DNA of 15,194 nt from JBQTHI01 sp052390035. GTDB taxonomy: Bacteria > Actinomycetota > Acidimicrobiia > Spongiisociales > ZC4RG35. Location of the stretch: positions 1 to 15,194 of the forward strand of contig JBQTHI010000114.1 in assembly GCA_052390035.1 (NCBI GenBank), read 5' to 3'. How positions within the stretch are numbered: position 1 is the stretch's first letter; each line of letters starts with the position of its first letter. This document shows positions 1-8,474 of this stretch, one piece after another. The notes under the pieces were generated by a model that saw only the letters and a program-made list of their open reading frames with translations, was not told the DNA's origin and did no database searches. The translations under genes were made by a program, and so were the position numbers.

Positions 1-1901
<1,901 letters not shown>

Positions 1902-1902
<1 letters not shown>

Positions 1903-2645
1903 CAGCCGATGACTCCGAACGCCACCCCGAGCGGTCCTGAGATGTTGCCGGCGGTGATCCCCACTGCCAGGCCGACGGCGAGCCATCGGCGCCACTTGTT
2001 GAAACGTGGAGAGTTCACTCCGAGGCTCTGGAACATTGACCACCCGCCGTGGAAGATGTGAATCCCGAGCAGGAGGTTGGCCAGCAGGTAGAAGGCGGTG
2101 ACCGGCCACCGCGAGAAGGTGGCGACGAAATTTGCTCTGACGGCGCCCCGCACCCACACCTCGGGAGCGAATGGAGCGATACCCCATGTGAAGTCGGCCA
2201 GGTGGAATGCGACGTAGGCCAACACGATGAAGCCCGACCAGCGCATGGTGCGGCCGGCGTAGTTGGCGGCCAGATAGTGGCGCGGTCCCTGGTAGTCGAT
2301 CGAACGGGCCCGCCGGTTGATGAAAGTCAGGGAGACGGCGGCGTGAACATGGAGCAGGGTCGCTCCGATCAGTCCGATCCGAAGGCTCCACAAGAAGACG
2401 TGGCGGGGGATGATCGGATATAAGAATTCCCGTAACTGGTGGGCGTATTCGTCGATCTCGTAGATCCCACCGGGTTCGGGGCCGAGAAAGATCTTCAGGT
2501 TTCCGATCATGTGGGCAAGGACGAAGCCGATCAGCAGGATCCCGGTGACCGCCATGACCCACTTCTTGCCTACCGCCGACCGGTAGAACTCAACGAAGAA
2601 CGGAGCACGGCGACGGGTCTCGGTTTCCGAAACGGCGGTGCTCAC
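1902..2645 (-). CDS. sdhC: Succinate dehydrogenase cytochrome b subunit, type B (five-helix, di-heme)
   Basis: Membrane anchor of complex II, passing electrons from the iron-sulfur subunit to quinone. At 247 residues it is about twice the length of E. coli SdhC and matches the fused type-B cytochrome b family (sdhC_b558 type), in which one protein replaces SdhC plus SdhD. Five hydrophobic segments lie near residues 30-50, 83-108, 136-155, 181-203 and 220-245. Histidines expected to ligate two b hemes are visible: H45 in AHMIGNLK, H99 or H101 in LHVHAAVSL, H148 in FHLADF and H196 in GIHIFHGGW. The start is GTG with AGGAC five bases upstream. It is first in the visible operon and coupled to sdhA. 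Whether it feeds menaquinone or ubiquinone cannot be told, although actinobacteria generally use menaquinone. Confidence 0.93.
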
Positions 2646-2669
2646 GAAGTCCTATTAAAGCAAGCGGGG

Positions 2670-2703
2670 CACAACCGTCCGCAAGCCCGGTTCGGATGTT
2701 GTG
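2670..2703. promoter_or_regulatory. Imperfect inverted repeat upstream of sdhC
   Basis: The arms CACAACCGTCCG (2670-2681) and CGGATGTTGTG (2693-2703) pair apart from a small internal mismatch, around an 11-base loop. It lies 25-58 bases upstream of the sdhC GTG. That is the right place for an operator or a 5'-UTR hairpin of the sdh operon. No regulator can be assigned. Confidence 0.45.
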
Positions 2704-2727
2704 AGCCTTCCGTCTTAGTCATTCCTC

Positions 2728-2756
2728 TTGACGCCGCGGGTAAGAAATGACACAAT
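2728..2756 (+). promoter_or_regulatory. Candidate promoter of the WhiB-like gene
   Basis: TTGACG (2728-2733, 5 of 6 to the -35 consensus) and CACAAT (2751-2756, 4 of 6 to the -10) are separated by exactly 17 bases. Transcription would start near 2763, giving a leader of about 45 bases that runs through the palindromes at 2765-2781. Assigned by eye; a different sigma factor is possible. Confidence 0.45.
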
Positions 2757-2764
2757 CACACTGT

Positions 2765-2781
2765 TGTAATTACACGCGTGT
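2765..2781. promoter_or_regulatory. Two overlapping perfect palindromes (candidate operator)
   Basis: TGTAATTACA (2765-2774) and ACACGCGTGT (2772-2781) are each perfect 10-base palindromes sharing three bases. They sit just after the predicted transcription start of the WhiB-like gene, where a bound repressor would block initiation or escape. The local A/T richness of the first differs from the GC-rich surroundings. The binding protein is unknown. Confidence 0.4.
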
Positions 2782-2807
2782 GAGGAGCGCAAAGTGAGGG
2801 GACCCAA

Positions 2808-3083
2808 ATGCGGGGGAAGCTGATCGAAGCGTTGGCGATCGGCGAGTTGTCCTGGCAGGACTACGCCAACTGTCGGGGCGCAGATGCCGACCTCTTCTTT
2901 CCGGAGCGAGGCGCCTCGACTCGTAAGGCCAAGGCCATCTGCCAAGCGTGCGACGTCAAAGGTGAGTGCCTCGACTTCGCCATTGTTAACGGAGAGAAGT
3001 TCGGGATCTGGGGCGGTCTGTCGGAGCGGGAGCGTCGCCGGGTCCGTCGCCAGCGGATCGTGGCGGCCCGCAAGGCCGGCTAG
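2808..3083 (+). CDS. WhiB-family iron-sulfur transcriptional regulator
   Basis: Actinobacteria-specific Wbl protein of 91 residues. Such proteins carry a redox- and NO-sensitive 4Fe-4S cluster and usually act together with the principal sigma factor. Four cluster cysteines are visible at C22, C45, C48 and C54 (C-X22-C-X2-C-X5-C). The G[I/V]WGG turn follows at 66-70 (GIWGG), then a strongly basic C-terminal tail (RERRRVRRQR) for DNA contact. A GAGGGG stretch sits a few bases before the ATG. The gene is monocistronic and divergent from sdhC across 162 bases with a candidate promoter and palindromes. The length fits the short Wbl class. The subfamily (WhiB1, WhiB2 and so on) cannot be fixed by eye, so no symbol is given. 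Control of the adjacent sdh operon by this redox regulator is an attractive but untested inference. Confidence 0.93.
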   Translation: MRGKLIEALAIGELSWQDYANCRGADADLFFPERGASTRKAKAICQACDVKGECLDFAIVNGEKFGIWGGLSERERRRVRRQRIVAARKAG

Positions 3084-3092
3084 CCAGCGGCA

Positions 3093-3575
3093 TTACAAGT
3101 AGAGGCCTGATCCCTCCGGCGGCTTCTCCCCGCCCCCGCGGCCGATGCCCGCCCGACGTTGCATTTCTTGAAACTGGGCCTGGGCCGCCATCTGCTGGCT
3201 CCACAGCGACGCCTGGATCCCGTGGAATAGCCCTTCCAGCCATCCGATCAGCTGCGCTTGGGCGATACGCAACTCCGGTTCGGACGGAAGATCGGCGCTG
3301 ATCGGAAGCATGATCTCGTTGAACTCCTCGAGGAGATCATCGGGCAACATCTCCCGCAGCTCGTCGAGAGTGCGGCTGTGGACGGCCGCCAGCCGGCTTT
3401 TGCCCTGCTCGTCGAGGGGCGCATGACGCACCTCTTCGAGCATGGCCCTGGTCATTGAGGCGATCCTGATCAGCTTGGTGGGCAGCCCGGCGCCGGGCGG
3501 CCCGGCCTGGTCGTCGGAGGGTCGAGTTTCGATCGCATCGGGGGCGATTGGCGGTTCCATCGGTTTGTCTGTCAT
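3093..3575 (-). CDS. bpa: Bpa/PafE-like bacterial proteasome activator (DUF2587)
   Basis: Homologue of the ATP-independent 20S proteasome activator Bpa (PafE, Rv3780 in M. tuberculosis). That ring protein opens the proteasome gate and delivers unfolded or selected substrates without pupylation. The 160 residues match the family length. A disordered, proline-rich N-terminus (1-30) precedes the helical core (about 32-140), whose signature is TKLIRIASMTRAMLEEVR, then DELREMLPDDLLEEF and AQAQLIGWLEGLFHGIQA. A Gly-rich linker leads to the C-terminal GLYL. The family's proteasome-docking tail is described as GQYL, so the penultimate Tyr-Leu and the Gly are kept and Gln is replaced by Leu. I chose the ATG at 3575, with GAGG just upstream; an in-frame TTG at 3620 would add 15 residues with no family resemblance. 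It implies that the organism has a 20S proteasome encoded elsewhere. Confidence 0.88.
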   Translation of the reverse strand: MTDKPMEPPIAPDAIETRPSDDQAGPPGAGLPTKLIRIASMTRAMLEEVRHAPLDEQGKSRLAAVHSRTLDELREMLPDDLLEEFNEIMLPISADLPSEPELRIAQAQLIGWLEGLFHGIQASLWSQQMAAQAQFQEMQRRAGIGRGGGEKPPEGSGLYL

Positions 3576-3648
3576 TTCCTCGAGGGTAACCCCGAATGTG
3601 CAGATGCCGGCTTTCGACAACCATCTTCCCCCGACCCCGCATGTTCCA

Positions 3649-3654
3649 TATGAT
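3649..3654 (+). promoter_or_regulatory. Candidate -10 element of the small HTH gene
   Basis: TATGAT matches the -10 consensus at 5 of 6 positions and has no recognisable -35 partner at 16-18 bases. Transcription would begin near 3661. That fits either the TTG start at 3679 with its ribosome binding site, or a leaderless transcript starting on the GTG at 3661. Confidence 0.35.
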
Positions 3655-3666
3655 CGAAGGGTGTCG

Positions 3667-3672
3667 AGGAGG
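3667..3672 (+). promoter_or_regulatory. Strong Shine-Dalgarno selecting the TTG start at 3679
   Basis: A perfect AGGAGG lies six bases upstream of TTG 3679. It falls inside the coding region of the longer GTG-3661 alternative, so it favours the shorter protein. Confidence 0.6.
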
Positions 3673-3678
3673 ACAGCG

Positions 3679-3924
3679 TTGGCGCAGGGAGGGGATCTGC
3701 CCCCGATCTTGGATGCGGCCCAGGTTGCCGATCTGCTGGGAATGAACGTGCAGATGGTGCGGCGCTATGCCCGCGAGGGCCGGTTACCCGCTTACAAGCT
3801 GCCCGGAGGCCGAACCTTCCGCTTCTTCCGCGACGAGGTGTTCGAGTTTCTCCGCTCCCATCCGGCGGCGGGAAGTGAGGAGGCCGATGTGGTCAAGCCG
3901 GAACGCCCTGGACGACGAGGGTGA
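3679..3924 (+). CDS. Small helix-turn-helix DNA-binding protein (HTH_17 / excisionase-MerR type)
   Basis: A single winged-helix DNA-binding domain of 81 residues. Residues 10-61 follow the HTH_17 pattern: ILDAAQVADLLGMNVQMVRRY gives the two helices, EGRLPAYKLPGGRTFRFFRDEV the wing, and VFEFLRSH the closing helix. A short charged tail ends in RPGRR. There is no effector or catalytic domain, so it is a stand-alone DNA binder of the type annotated as excisionase-family. No integrase or att site is nearby, so phage excision is unlikely and a regulatory role is more probable. The TTG start is chosen for the AGGAGG six bases upstream; GTG 3661 would add six residues. It is divergent from bpa, and its last 32 bases overlap the 3' end of the convergent gene at 3893. 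It lies about 600 bases before the Tad operon, so pilus regulation is possible but unproven. Confidence 0.82.
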   Translation: MAQGGDLPPILDAAQVADLLGMNVQMVRRYAREGRLPAYKLPGGRTFRFFRDEVFEFLRSHPAAGSEEADVVKPERPGRRG

Positions 3925-4441
3925 CCGAGCGCAGGGGGAGATAAGTCGAGACTGGCCGATCGCCAGACGGCAAGCTCACCTCGAGGTGATTCGCCCCTAC
4001 GAGGGTGATGATGCCGGAAACCTTCAAGCCGAGGTCGGGGGCGAAGACGACGAGCTGGGCTTGGGTCTCGGACAGTTCGGCGAGGCGGGCCTTCCACGTG
4101 GCCGAGTCGGGCCGGCCCGACCGGCCGCCCAATCGGGCTGCGGCGATTTCGAGACCCACCCCGGCGAGCTGGGCGTCGATCACCTGGTGACCGGCGCGCA
4201 ATGTCAGGTAGTCCTCGCCCACCGCCTCGATCATCCCGGTCCACGCTCCGGCGCGAGAGCGGACGGTCACTCGATCTCCCCCGTGCATGGCGCGAATGGC
4301 GACATCGGCCATCTTCTCCCTCCGCCGGCGCATCAGGTCGGTGAGCCGCTCCACCTCGGCCGCCTCCTGACGGATCTCATGGCCGACCCGGCGCCGCAGG
4401 TCCTCGGCCAGATCGTCGAATTGCTCAGGGTCCCAGGTCAC
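3893..4441 (-). CDS. Uncharacterised 182-residue protein with N-terminal coiled coil
   Basis: Not recognised with certainty. The N-terminal 55 residues are rich in Arg, Glu and Leu and look like a long helix or coiled coil (EEVERL-like repeats around EIRQEAAEVERLTDLMRRRR). The remainder (about 56-180) alternates short hydrophobic strands with Gly turns, for example DRVTVRSRAGAWTGMIEAVG and YLTLRAG, then VSGIITLVGANHLEV. This suggests a small beta-barrel such as an SH3- or LSm-like fold, possibly two copies. There is no signal peptide or membrane segment, so it is probably cytoplasmic. The start is GTG with no clear Shine-Dalgarno. It is divergent from cpaB with only 79 bases between start codons, which hints at co-regulation with the Tad operon. 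Codon use is GC-rich like its neighbours, and the coding call is supported by the length and the regular protein pattern. Confidence 0.7.
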   Translation of the reverse strand: MTWDPEQFDDLAEDLRRRVGHEIRQEAAEVERLTDLMRRRREKMADVAIRAMHGGDRVTVRSRAGAWTGMIEAVGEDYLTLRAGHQVIDAQLAGVGLEIAAARLGGRSGRPDSATWKARLAELSETQAQLVVFAPDLGLKVSGIITLVGANHLEVSLPSGDRPVSTYLPLRSVTLVVQGVPA

Positions 4442-4454
4442 AGTTTTCGCGCTC

Positions 4455-4484
4455 TCGACACGGTGACAATCGCTTGTTTATGGT
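4455..4484 (+). promoter_or_regulatory. Candidate promoter of the Tad pilus operon
   Basis: TCGACA (4455-4460, 5 of 6 to the -35) and TATGGT (4479-4484, 4 of 6 to the -10) are 18 bases apart. Transcription would start near 4490, leaving about 30 bases of leader before the cpaB ATG. It is the only promoter-like pair I see before the coupled operon. Confidence 0.4.
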
Positions 4485-4520
4485 GCCCGGCTTGAGGGCC
4501 GCTGGTGAGTGGGAGGCGGG

Positions 4521-5216
4521 ATGATCGGAGACCAATTTTCCGAGGTTACCCAAGAGCCGGCGCGGCCTCGACGGCGCAACCCCCTCACCAGGGTGACCGC
4601 GTCTCACCTCTTGATGGCGCTGGCTGCGGTCCTGGCGTTTGCCACCAACCTGGTCGTGCTACGGGGTCATGATCAGACCCGACCGGTGGTGGTGGCCGCC
4701 GCCGATGTGCCCGCGGGTCGGGCGCTGCGGGCGGCCGACCTGCGAGCCGTTGAGGTCGACGTCGACGACCAACTGTATGCCACTCTGGTTCCCTGGTCGC
4801 AGGCGGTTGCGATCGAAGGGATGGTCGCCGTCATAGCGATTCCGAAGGGTCATCTTGTCACGACCAACGACTTTCGCTCGGCTGCCGCCCCTGGCGGGCA
4901 ACGGGCGATGAGCATTCCGATCGATCCGGAGCACGCCGTCGGGGGGGCTTTGACCATTGGTGACCGGATCGATCTCATCGTTGTGGAAGACGAGAGGCCT
5001 CGATACGTCGTGACCGGTGCCGAGGTGCTCGAGGTAGCCACGAGCGACGGCGGGTCGTTGGCTTCGATTGGCGGCTTCTATTTGGTGGTGGCTGTCGCCC
5101 CGGGGTCGGCCCTTGATGTGGCCGCCGCCATCAGGAACGGCAATATCGAAATAGTTCGCTCCACGGGCTCAGCCCCGATCGCGGAGTCGTCTGCCGGAGG
5201 GGGAGCGGGGGGATGA
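4521..5216 (+). CDS. cpaB: Flp pilus assembly protein CpaB/RcpC-like, SAF domain
   Basis: First gene of the Tad pilus operon. CpaB/RcpC proteins are membrane-anchored periplasmic or cell-surface factors with a SAF domain, thought to stabilise the pilus channel. A short basic N-terminus (RPRRRNPLTR) precedes one membrane segment (about residues 27-48, HLLMALAAVLAFATNLVVL). The SAF domain follows (about 55-115), with VVVAAADVPAGRALRAADLR and the late VAVIAIPKGHLVTTNDF typical of the family. The C-terminal RcpC-like part contains AMSIPID, GDRIDLIVVEDE and TGAEVLEVA. The tail is Gly/Ala-rich. The ATG at 4521 is preferred over GTG 4509 because GGGAGG lies four bases upstream of it. The stop overlaps the next start as ATGA. 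The length of 231 residues is normal for Gram-positive forms, which lack an outer-membrane secretin partner. Confidence 0.88.
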   Translation: MIGDQFSEVTQEPARPRRRNPLTRVTASHLLMALAAVLAFATNLVVLRGHDQTRPVVVAAADVPAGRALRAADLRAVEVDVDDQLYATLVPWSQAVAIEGMVAVIAIPKGHLVTTNDFRSAAAPGGQRAMSIPIDPEHAVGGALTIGDRIDLIVVEDERPRYVVTGAEVLEVATSDGGSLASIGGFYLVVAVAPGSALDVAAAIRNGNIEIVRSTGSAPIAESSAGGGAGG

Positions 5217-6340
5217 GCGAGATCGAAGTGGCGCTGGCGGTGTCTGCTCGTGATTGGCCCGACCGGATTCACCGGTTTCTGGCCGATCATGGCGGGGCTC
5301 GGGTCCGCGCCCAGGTGCTCACCCCCGAGGACACCCTGGCAGAGACCTATCAGGTGCTGATCATCGACGATGTCTGCTCGTTTTTCACCCCCCGGCTGGT
5401 CGACGGTGTTCATGCGCGCCGCCGGATGGTGCTGGGGGTCTTTGATCCGACCGAACCCGACGGGAAGGAGCGGTTACGGGAGGCGGGGGTCGATCAGGTC
5501 ATCGAGTCGGAGGCGACGGCCAGCGAATTCGTTGTCGCTCTGCGTGCCCTGGTGGTCCTCGCTCCCGGCGAGCCGGGACCTCGTCCCGTATCCGATGAAC
5601 GATCCACCTCCCGGATGGTGGCGGTCGGCGGCCCTCCCGGAGGCTGTGGGGCTACTGAGGTTGCGATTGCCATCGCCCTGCGCCTGGCGCATCGAGGCCC
5701 GACGGTCTTGGTCGACGTCGACGAGTCGGCGCCGTCGATCGCCCAACGCCTTGGGATAACTCTTCTTCCCAACCTCCGCTCGGCGATCGACATTGTTCAA
5801 CACCGGCGTGGCCAGGTCAGCGCGGCATTGCAGCCGGTCGGCAAGGTGTCGGTCCTGGCCGGGCTCAACGGGGAACGGGATTGGATGGAGATCCGCCCCT
5901 TCGAGGTGCTTGATGTGCTCTCCGAACTCTCCAAGGTCCACCGGTATCTGGTGGTGAACGTAGGAGCGCACCTGGAGGAGGTCGGGTTTGGCGACACCGG
6001 TCGATTCGCAGTTAGCCGGGCCGTGCTGGGCACCGCCCATCTCGTCATGGGAGTCGGTCTCCCCACACCGGTCAGCATCTCGCGACTTGCCGCCTGGACC
6101 AGGACGGCGGCTGACATCAACCCTCACGCCTCAGTGAAACTGGTCGTCAATCGCCGGCCCCGGCCACGGTTCCATCGGGCCGAGGTGGTCGAGGAGCTTG
6201 GCCGGGCCACGGGCGTCGCCGACATCACCCTCCTACCTGACGATCCGCAGGTGGAGGCGGCTGCCTGGGCAGGCAAGCCGGCCACCACCGGCAGGTTCCA
6301 TCGGAGCATCGGTCGCCTGACCGACCGGGTGGTGGTGTGA
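5213..6340 (+). CDS. cpaE: CpaE/TadZ-like pilus localisation ATPase with degenerate Walker A
   Basis: TadZ/CpaE proteins are MinD/ParA-family P-loop proteins with an N-terminal receiver-like domain that set the cellular position of the Tad machine. Residues 1-115 look like the atypical receiver: strands ALAVSA and VLIIDDV, then RRMVLGVFDP, without a full phosphorylation pocket that I can confirm. From 135 the MinD-like fold begins: MVAVGGPPGGCGATEVAIAIALRL, then VLVDVDESAPSIAQRLG (165-181), and GVGLPTPVSISRLAAW later. The P-loop (about 139-148) has the Gly spacing but Ala147 where Lys is expected before Thr148, and no signature Lys near its start. ATP hydrolysis is therefore doubtful. Known TadZ proteins are often atypical here. 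The gene is ATGA-coupled to cpaB and GTGA-coupled to cpaF. At 375 residues the length is normal. Confidence 0.85.
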   Translation: MSEIEVALAVSARDWPDRIHRFLADHGGARVRAQVLTPEDTLAETYQVLIIDDVCSFFTPRLVDGVHARRRMVLGVFDPTEPDGKERLREAGVDQVIESEATASEFVVALRALVVLAPGEPGPRPVSDERSTSRMVAVGGPPGGCGATEVAIAIALRLAHRGPTVLVDVDESAPSIAQRLGITLLPNLRSAIDIVQHRRGQVSAALQPVGKVSVLAGLNGERDWMEIRPFEVLDVLSELSKVHRYLVVNVGAHLEEVGFGDTGRFAVSRAVLGTAHLVMGVGLPTPVSISRLAAWTRTAADINPHASVKLVVNRRPRPRFHRAEVVEELGRATGVADITLLPDDPQVEAAAWAGKPATTGRFHRSIGRLTDRVVV

Positions 6341-7614
6341 CCGCTCCCGCCTACGACGAGATCCGGCGGCGGGCGCTCGAACTGGTCGAGACGACCCGGA
6401 TAGATCCGCAAAAGGACCGGGAGGCGGCTAGAGCCGTGGTAACGGATGCCGTCGGCGAATATCAGCGGCGCGCTCATCTCGGTCAGGGGCGGGCCTTGCA
6501 TAACCCGAGCGACATGATCGACCGGGTATTGCGGGCCGTCTCCGAGCTCGGACCGTTGACCGATCTGCTGCAGAGGCGCGACATCGAAGAGATCTTCATC
6601 GAAGGTGGTCGGGTTTCGTACCTTGATGGCACCGGGCGGCTGCGCGGGCTTGATCAACCGACGAGCGAGGTCGAGAACCGCCATGTGGTCGATCGATTGT
6701 TGGCCGAGACCGACCGCCGCCTCGACGTGTCCAGCCCGATCGTTCAAGCCCGGGTCCTGAACGGTGCGGCTCGCCTCACCGGGGTCATACCGCCGATCGG
6801 TGACCAGCTGTCGGCAACGATCCGTCGCTACGCGCTGCGCCGAGAGTCTTTGCGGTCGTTGGTCGAGTTGGGCTCTCTTACCGTCCCGGCTGCTGGACTG
6901 CTGGCGTTAGCGGCTCGGACCAACGCCTCTTTCCTCGTTTCGGGTCCGCCGGGTTCAGGCAAGACGTCGATGTTGGCCGCATTGATTCAGGCGGTGCCCT
7001 CCGCCCACTGCATCAGATGTTGTGAAGAGGTGCGTGAGTTACACGTTCCGCTCGTCCACGGTTCGTATTACGAGGCCCGACCGCCGTCGTTGGAGGGTAA
7101 GGGCGAGATTTCGTTGCGTGATCTGGTCAAGGTGGTGCTGGCGATGAGGCCGGATCGGATCGTGGTTGGTGAGGTTCGTGGTGCGGAGGCCTTCGAATTG
7201 ACGAGGGCGGTGAACGCCGGGTGTGGGTTTGGCTGCACCATCCACGCCAACTCGGCTCGGCAGGCGCTCAACGCCTTGGTCAACGCCGCCCTGATGGCCG
7301 GTGAGAACGTTGCCGAGACGGTTGTGCGAAAGGTCTTCTCCGCCACCCTCGATCTGGTCGTTCACCTCGATCGTGACGCCACCGGGGTTTCCGAAGGCCC
7401 CATACGCCGGCAAGTGATGGAGGTGTTGGCCTTGGTCCCGGCCCTTCATGACGACTTCTCCACCCAGCCGCTCTTTGTCAGAAAGCATCTAGGCGCTCCG
7501 CTCGAATGGACCGGTGCTCTGCTTCCCGACTCGCTGGCCGATCGAGTCGAGCGGGTTCTGCCCGGTGGCACCACCCTGGGTGCAGTCCTGGAAGGGCGGG
7601 TGGCTGTGGTATGA
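6337..7614 (+). CDS. cpaF: Tad pilus secretion ATPase CpaF/TadA
   Basis: Hexameric cytoplasmic traffic ATPase of the type II/IV secretion superfamily that powers Flp pilus assembly. An N-terminal helical domain (1-75) leads into the TadA/CpaF signature DLLQRRDIEEIFIEGGRV (77-94), then VVDRLLAE and ARLTGVIPP. The ATPase core is complete: Walker A GPPGSGKT (203-210), an acidic box around CCEEVREL (228-235), Walker B RIVVGEVRGAEAFE (274-287), and the His box GCTIHANSA (299-307). At 425 residues it has the usual CpaF length. The GTG start overlaps the cpaE stop as GTGA, and the stop overlaps the tadB start as ATGA. Intact motifs here contrast with the degenerate cpaE, so this is the motor of the system. 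Confidence 0.95.
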   Translation: MTAPAYDEIRRRALELVETTRIDPQKDREAARAVVTDAVGEYQRRAHLGQGRALHNPSDMIDRVLRAVSELGPLTDLLQRRDIEEIFIEGGRVSYLDGTGRLRGLDQPTSEVENRHVVDRLLAETDRRLDVSSPIVQARVLNGAARLTGVIPPIGDQLSATIRRYALRRESLRSLVELGSLTVPAAGLLALAARTNASFLVSGPPGSGKTSMLAALIQAVPSAHCIRCCEEVRELHVPLVHGSYYEARPPSLEGKGEISLRDLVKVVLAMRPDRIVVGEVRGAEAFELTRAVNAGCGFGCTIHANSARQALNALVNAALMAGENVAETVVRKVFSATLDLVVHLDRDATGVSEGPIRRQVMEVLALVPALHDDFSTQPLFVRKHLGAPLEWTGALLPDSLADRVERVLPGGTTLGAVLEGRVAVV

Positions 7615-8474
7615 GGTTGCTCGCCGCCGCAATGACCGGCGTGGCCGTGGCGCTGGTAGTCGGATGGCTCACCGGTGGATGGCCGCCGCCTCGGCTGCGA
7701 CGCGCCGGGCGGAGTCGATCCTTGTGGCTGATCCAAACCGGGATGGGTTTGAGCCGGGCCCAATTTTTCGGCCTGGCGGCCGGCGTTGGGCTGGTCGCTT
7801 TCCTGCTGGTGTGGTCGGTGTCGGGACTGATGGTGATCGCCCTCCCGGCGGCGTTGATATCTGCGCTGCTTCCCCGCGCCTGGCTGCAACGCAGACGGGC
7901 CCAGCGTCTGGCCGAGATGCACCGAGCCTGGCCCGACGGGCTGCGTGATCTGACAGCTTCGATATCGGCCGGCATGTCACTCGCTCGTGCTCTGGAGAAG
8001 TTGTCCTCGTCGGGACCGGCACCTTTGCGGAATGCCTTCGCTCGTTTTCCTTATCTTTCTCGGGCTTTGGGCGTTCCGGTGGCGCTCGAAGCGATCAAAG
8101 AGGAGTTGGCTCACCCGGTCTCCGACCGGATTCTCGAGGTGCTGATCGTGGCCCACCTGAAGGGTGGCCCGGTGGTGCTCGACATCCTCCGCGACCTCAC
8201 GGTGTCGACTACCCGCGACATGTGGGCAGGAGAGGAGATCGAAACGCTGGCTCTGGAACAGAAGATCAACGCTCGGGCGGTGTTTGTGATCCCCTGGCTG
8301 GTGCTGGCGTTCATCACCGTTCGGCCCGGTCCGTTCCGCGACTTCTATTCGTCGGCCGCGGGTTGGCTGGTAGTGGCAGTCGGGGCTGCCGCCAGCGGCC
8401 TGGGCATGGCAATTGCGTCACGGCTCGGCAGGGACCTGGAAGAGCCGAGGGTGTTCGGAGAGGCGAGGGCATGA
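7611..8474 (+). CDS. tadB: Tad pilus inner-membrane platform protein TadB
   Basis: T2SSF-domain membrane protein, one of the two platform subunits that transmit CpaF motion to pilin assembly. Of its 287 residues, three hydrophobic segments lie near the N-terminus (3-21, 52-69 and 72-90). They are followed by the cytoplasmic T2SSF domain (about 100-215, with LRDLTASISAGMSLARALE, VSDRILEVLIVAHLKGG, and the STTRDMWAGEEIETLALEQK helix). Two more hydrophobic segments follow (222-240 and 248-268). The DLTASISAGMSLARAL pattern is characteristic of TadB-type proteins. I start it at the ATG that overlaps the cpaF stop (ATGA); the open frame extends upstream inside cpaF but that part is not coding in this frame. 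The stop overlaps tadC as ATGA. Confidence 0.92.
   Translation: MRLLAAAMTGVAVALVVGWLTGGWPPPRLRRAGRSRSLWLIQTGMGLSRAQFFGLAAGVGLVAFLLVWSVSGLMVIALPAALISALLPRAWLQRRRAQRLAEMHRAWPDGLRDLTASISAGMSLARALEKLSSSGPAPLRNAFARFPYLSRALGVPVALEAIKEELAHPVSDRILEVLIVAHLKGGPVVLDILRDLTVSTTRDMWAGEEIETLALEQKINARAVFVIPWLVLAFITVRPGPFRDFYSSAAGWLVVAVGAAASGLGMAIASRLGRDLEEPRVFGEARA

Noticed and set aside
2646..2727. Promoter for sdhC on the minus strand
   Set aside because: A TTTAAT (2654-2659) is too close to the GTG and has no -35 at a normal distance. Nothing else was convincing.
3679..3924. Excisionase of an integrated element
   Set aside because: The HTH_17 fold is shared with excisionases, but no integrase, att repeat or phage gene is present in the window.
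3767..4495. Plus-strand open frame of 242 codons
   Set aside because: It overlaps the HTH gene in another frame and is antisense to the 182-residue gene, with composition unlike a protein.
5474..6127. Minus-strand open frame of 217 codons
   Set aside because: It is antisense to cpaE, with no recognisable domain or ribosome binding site.
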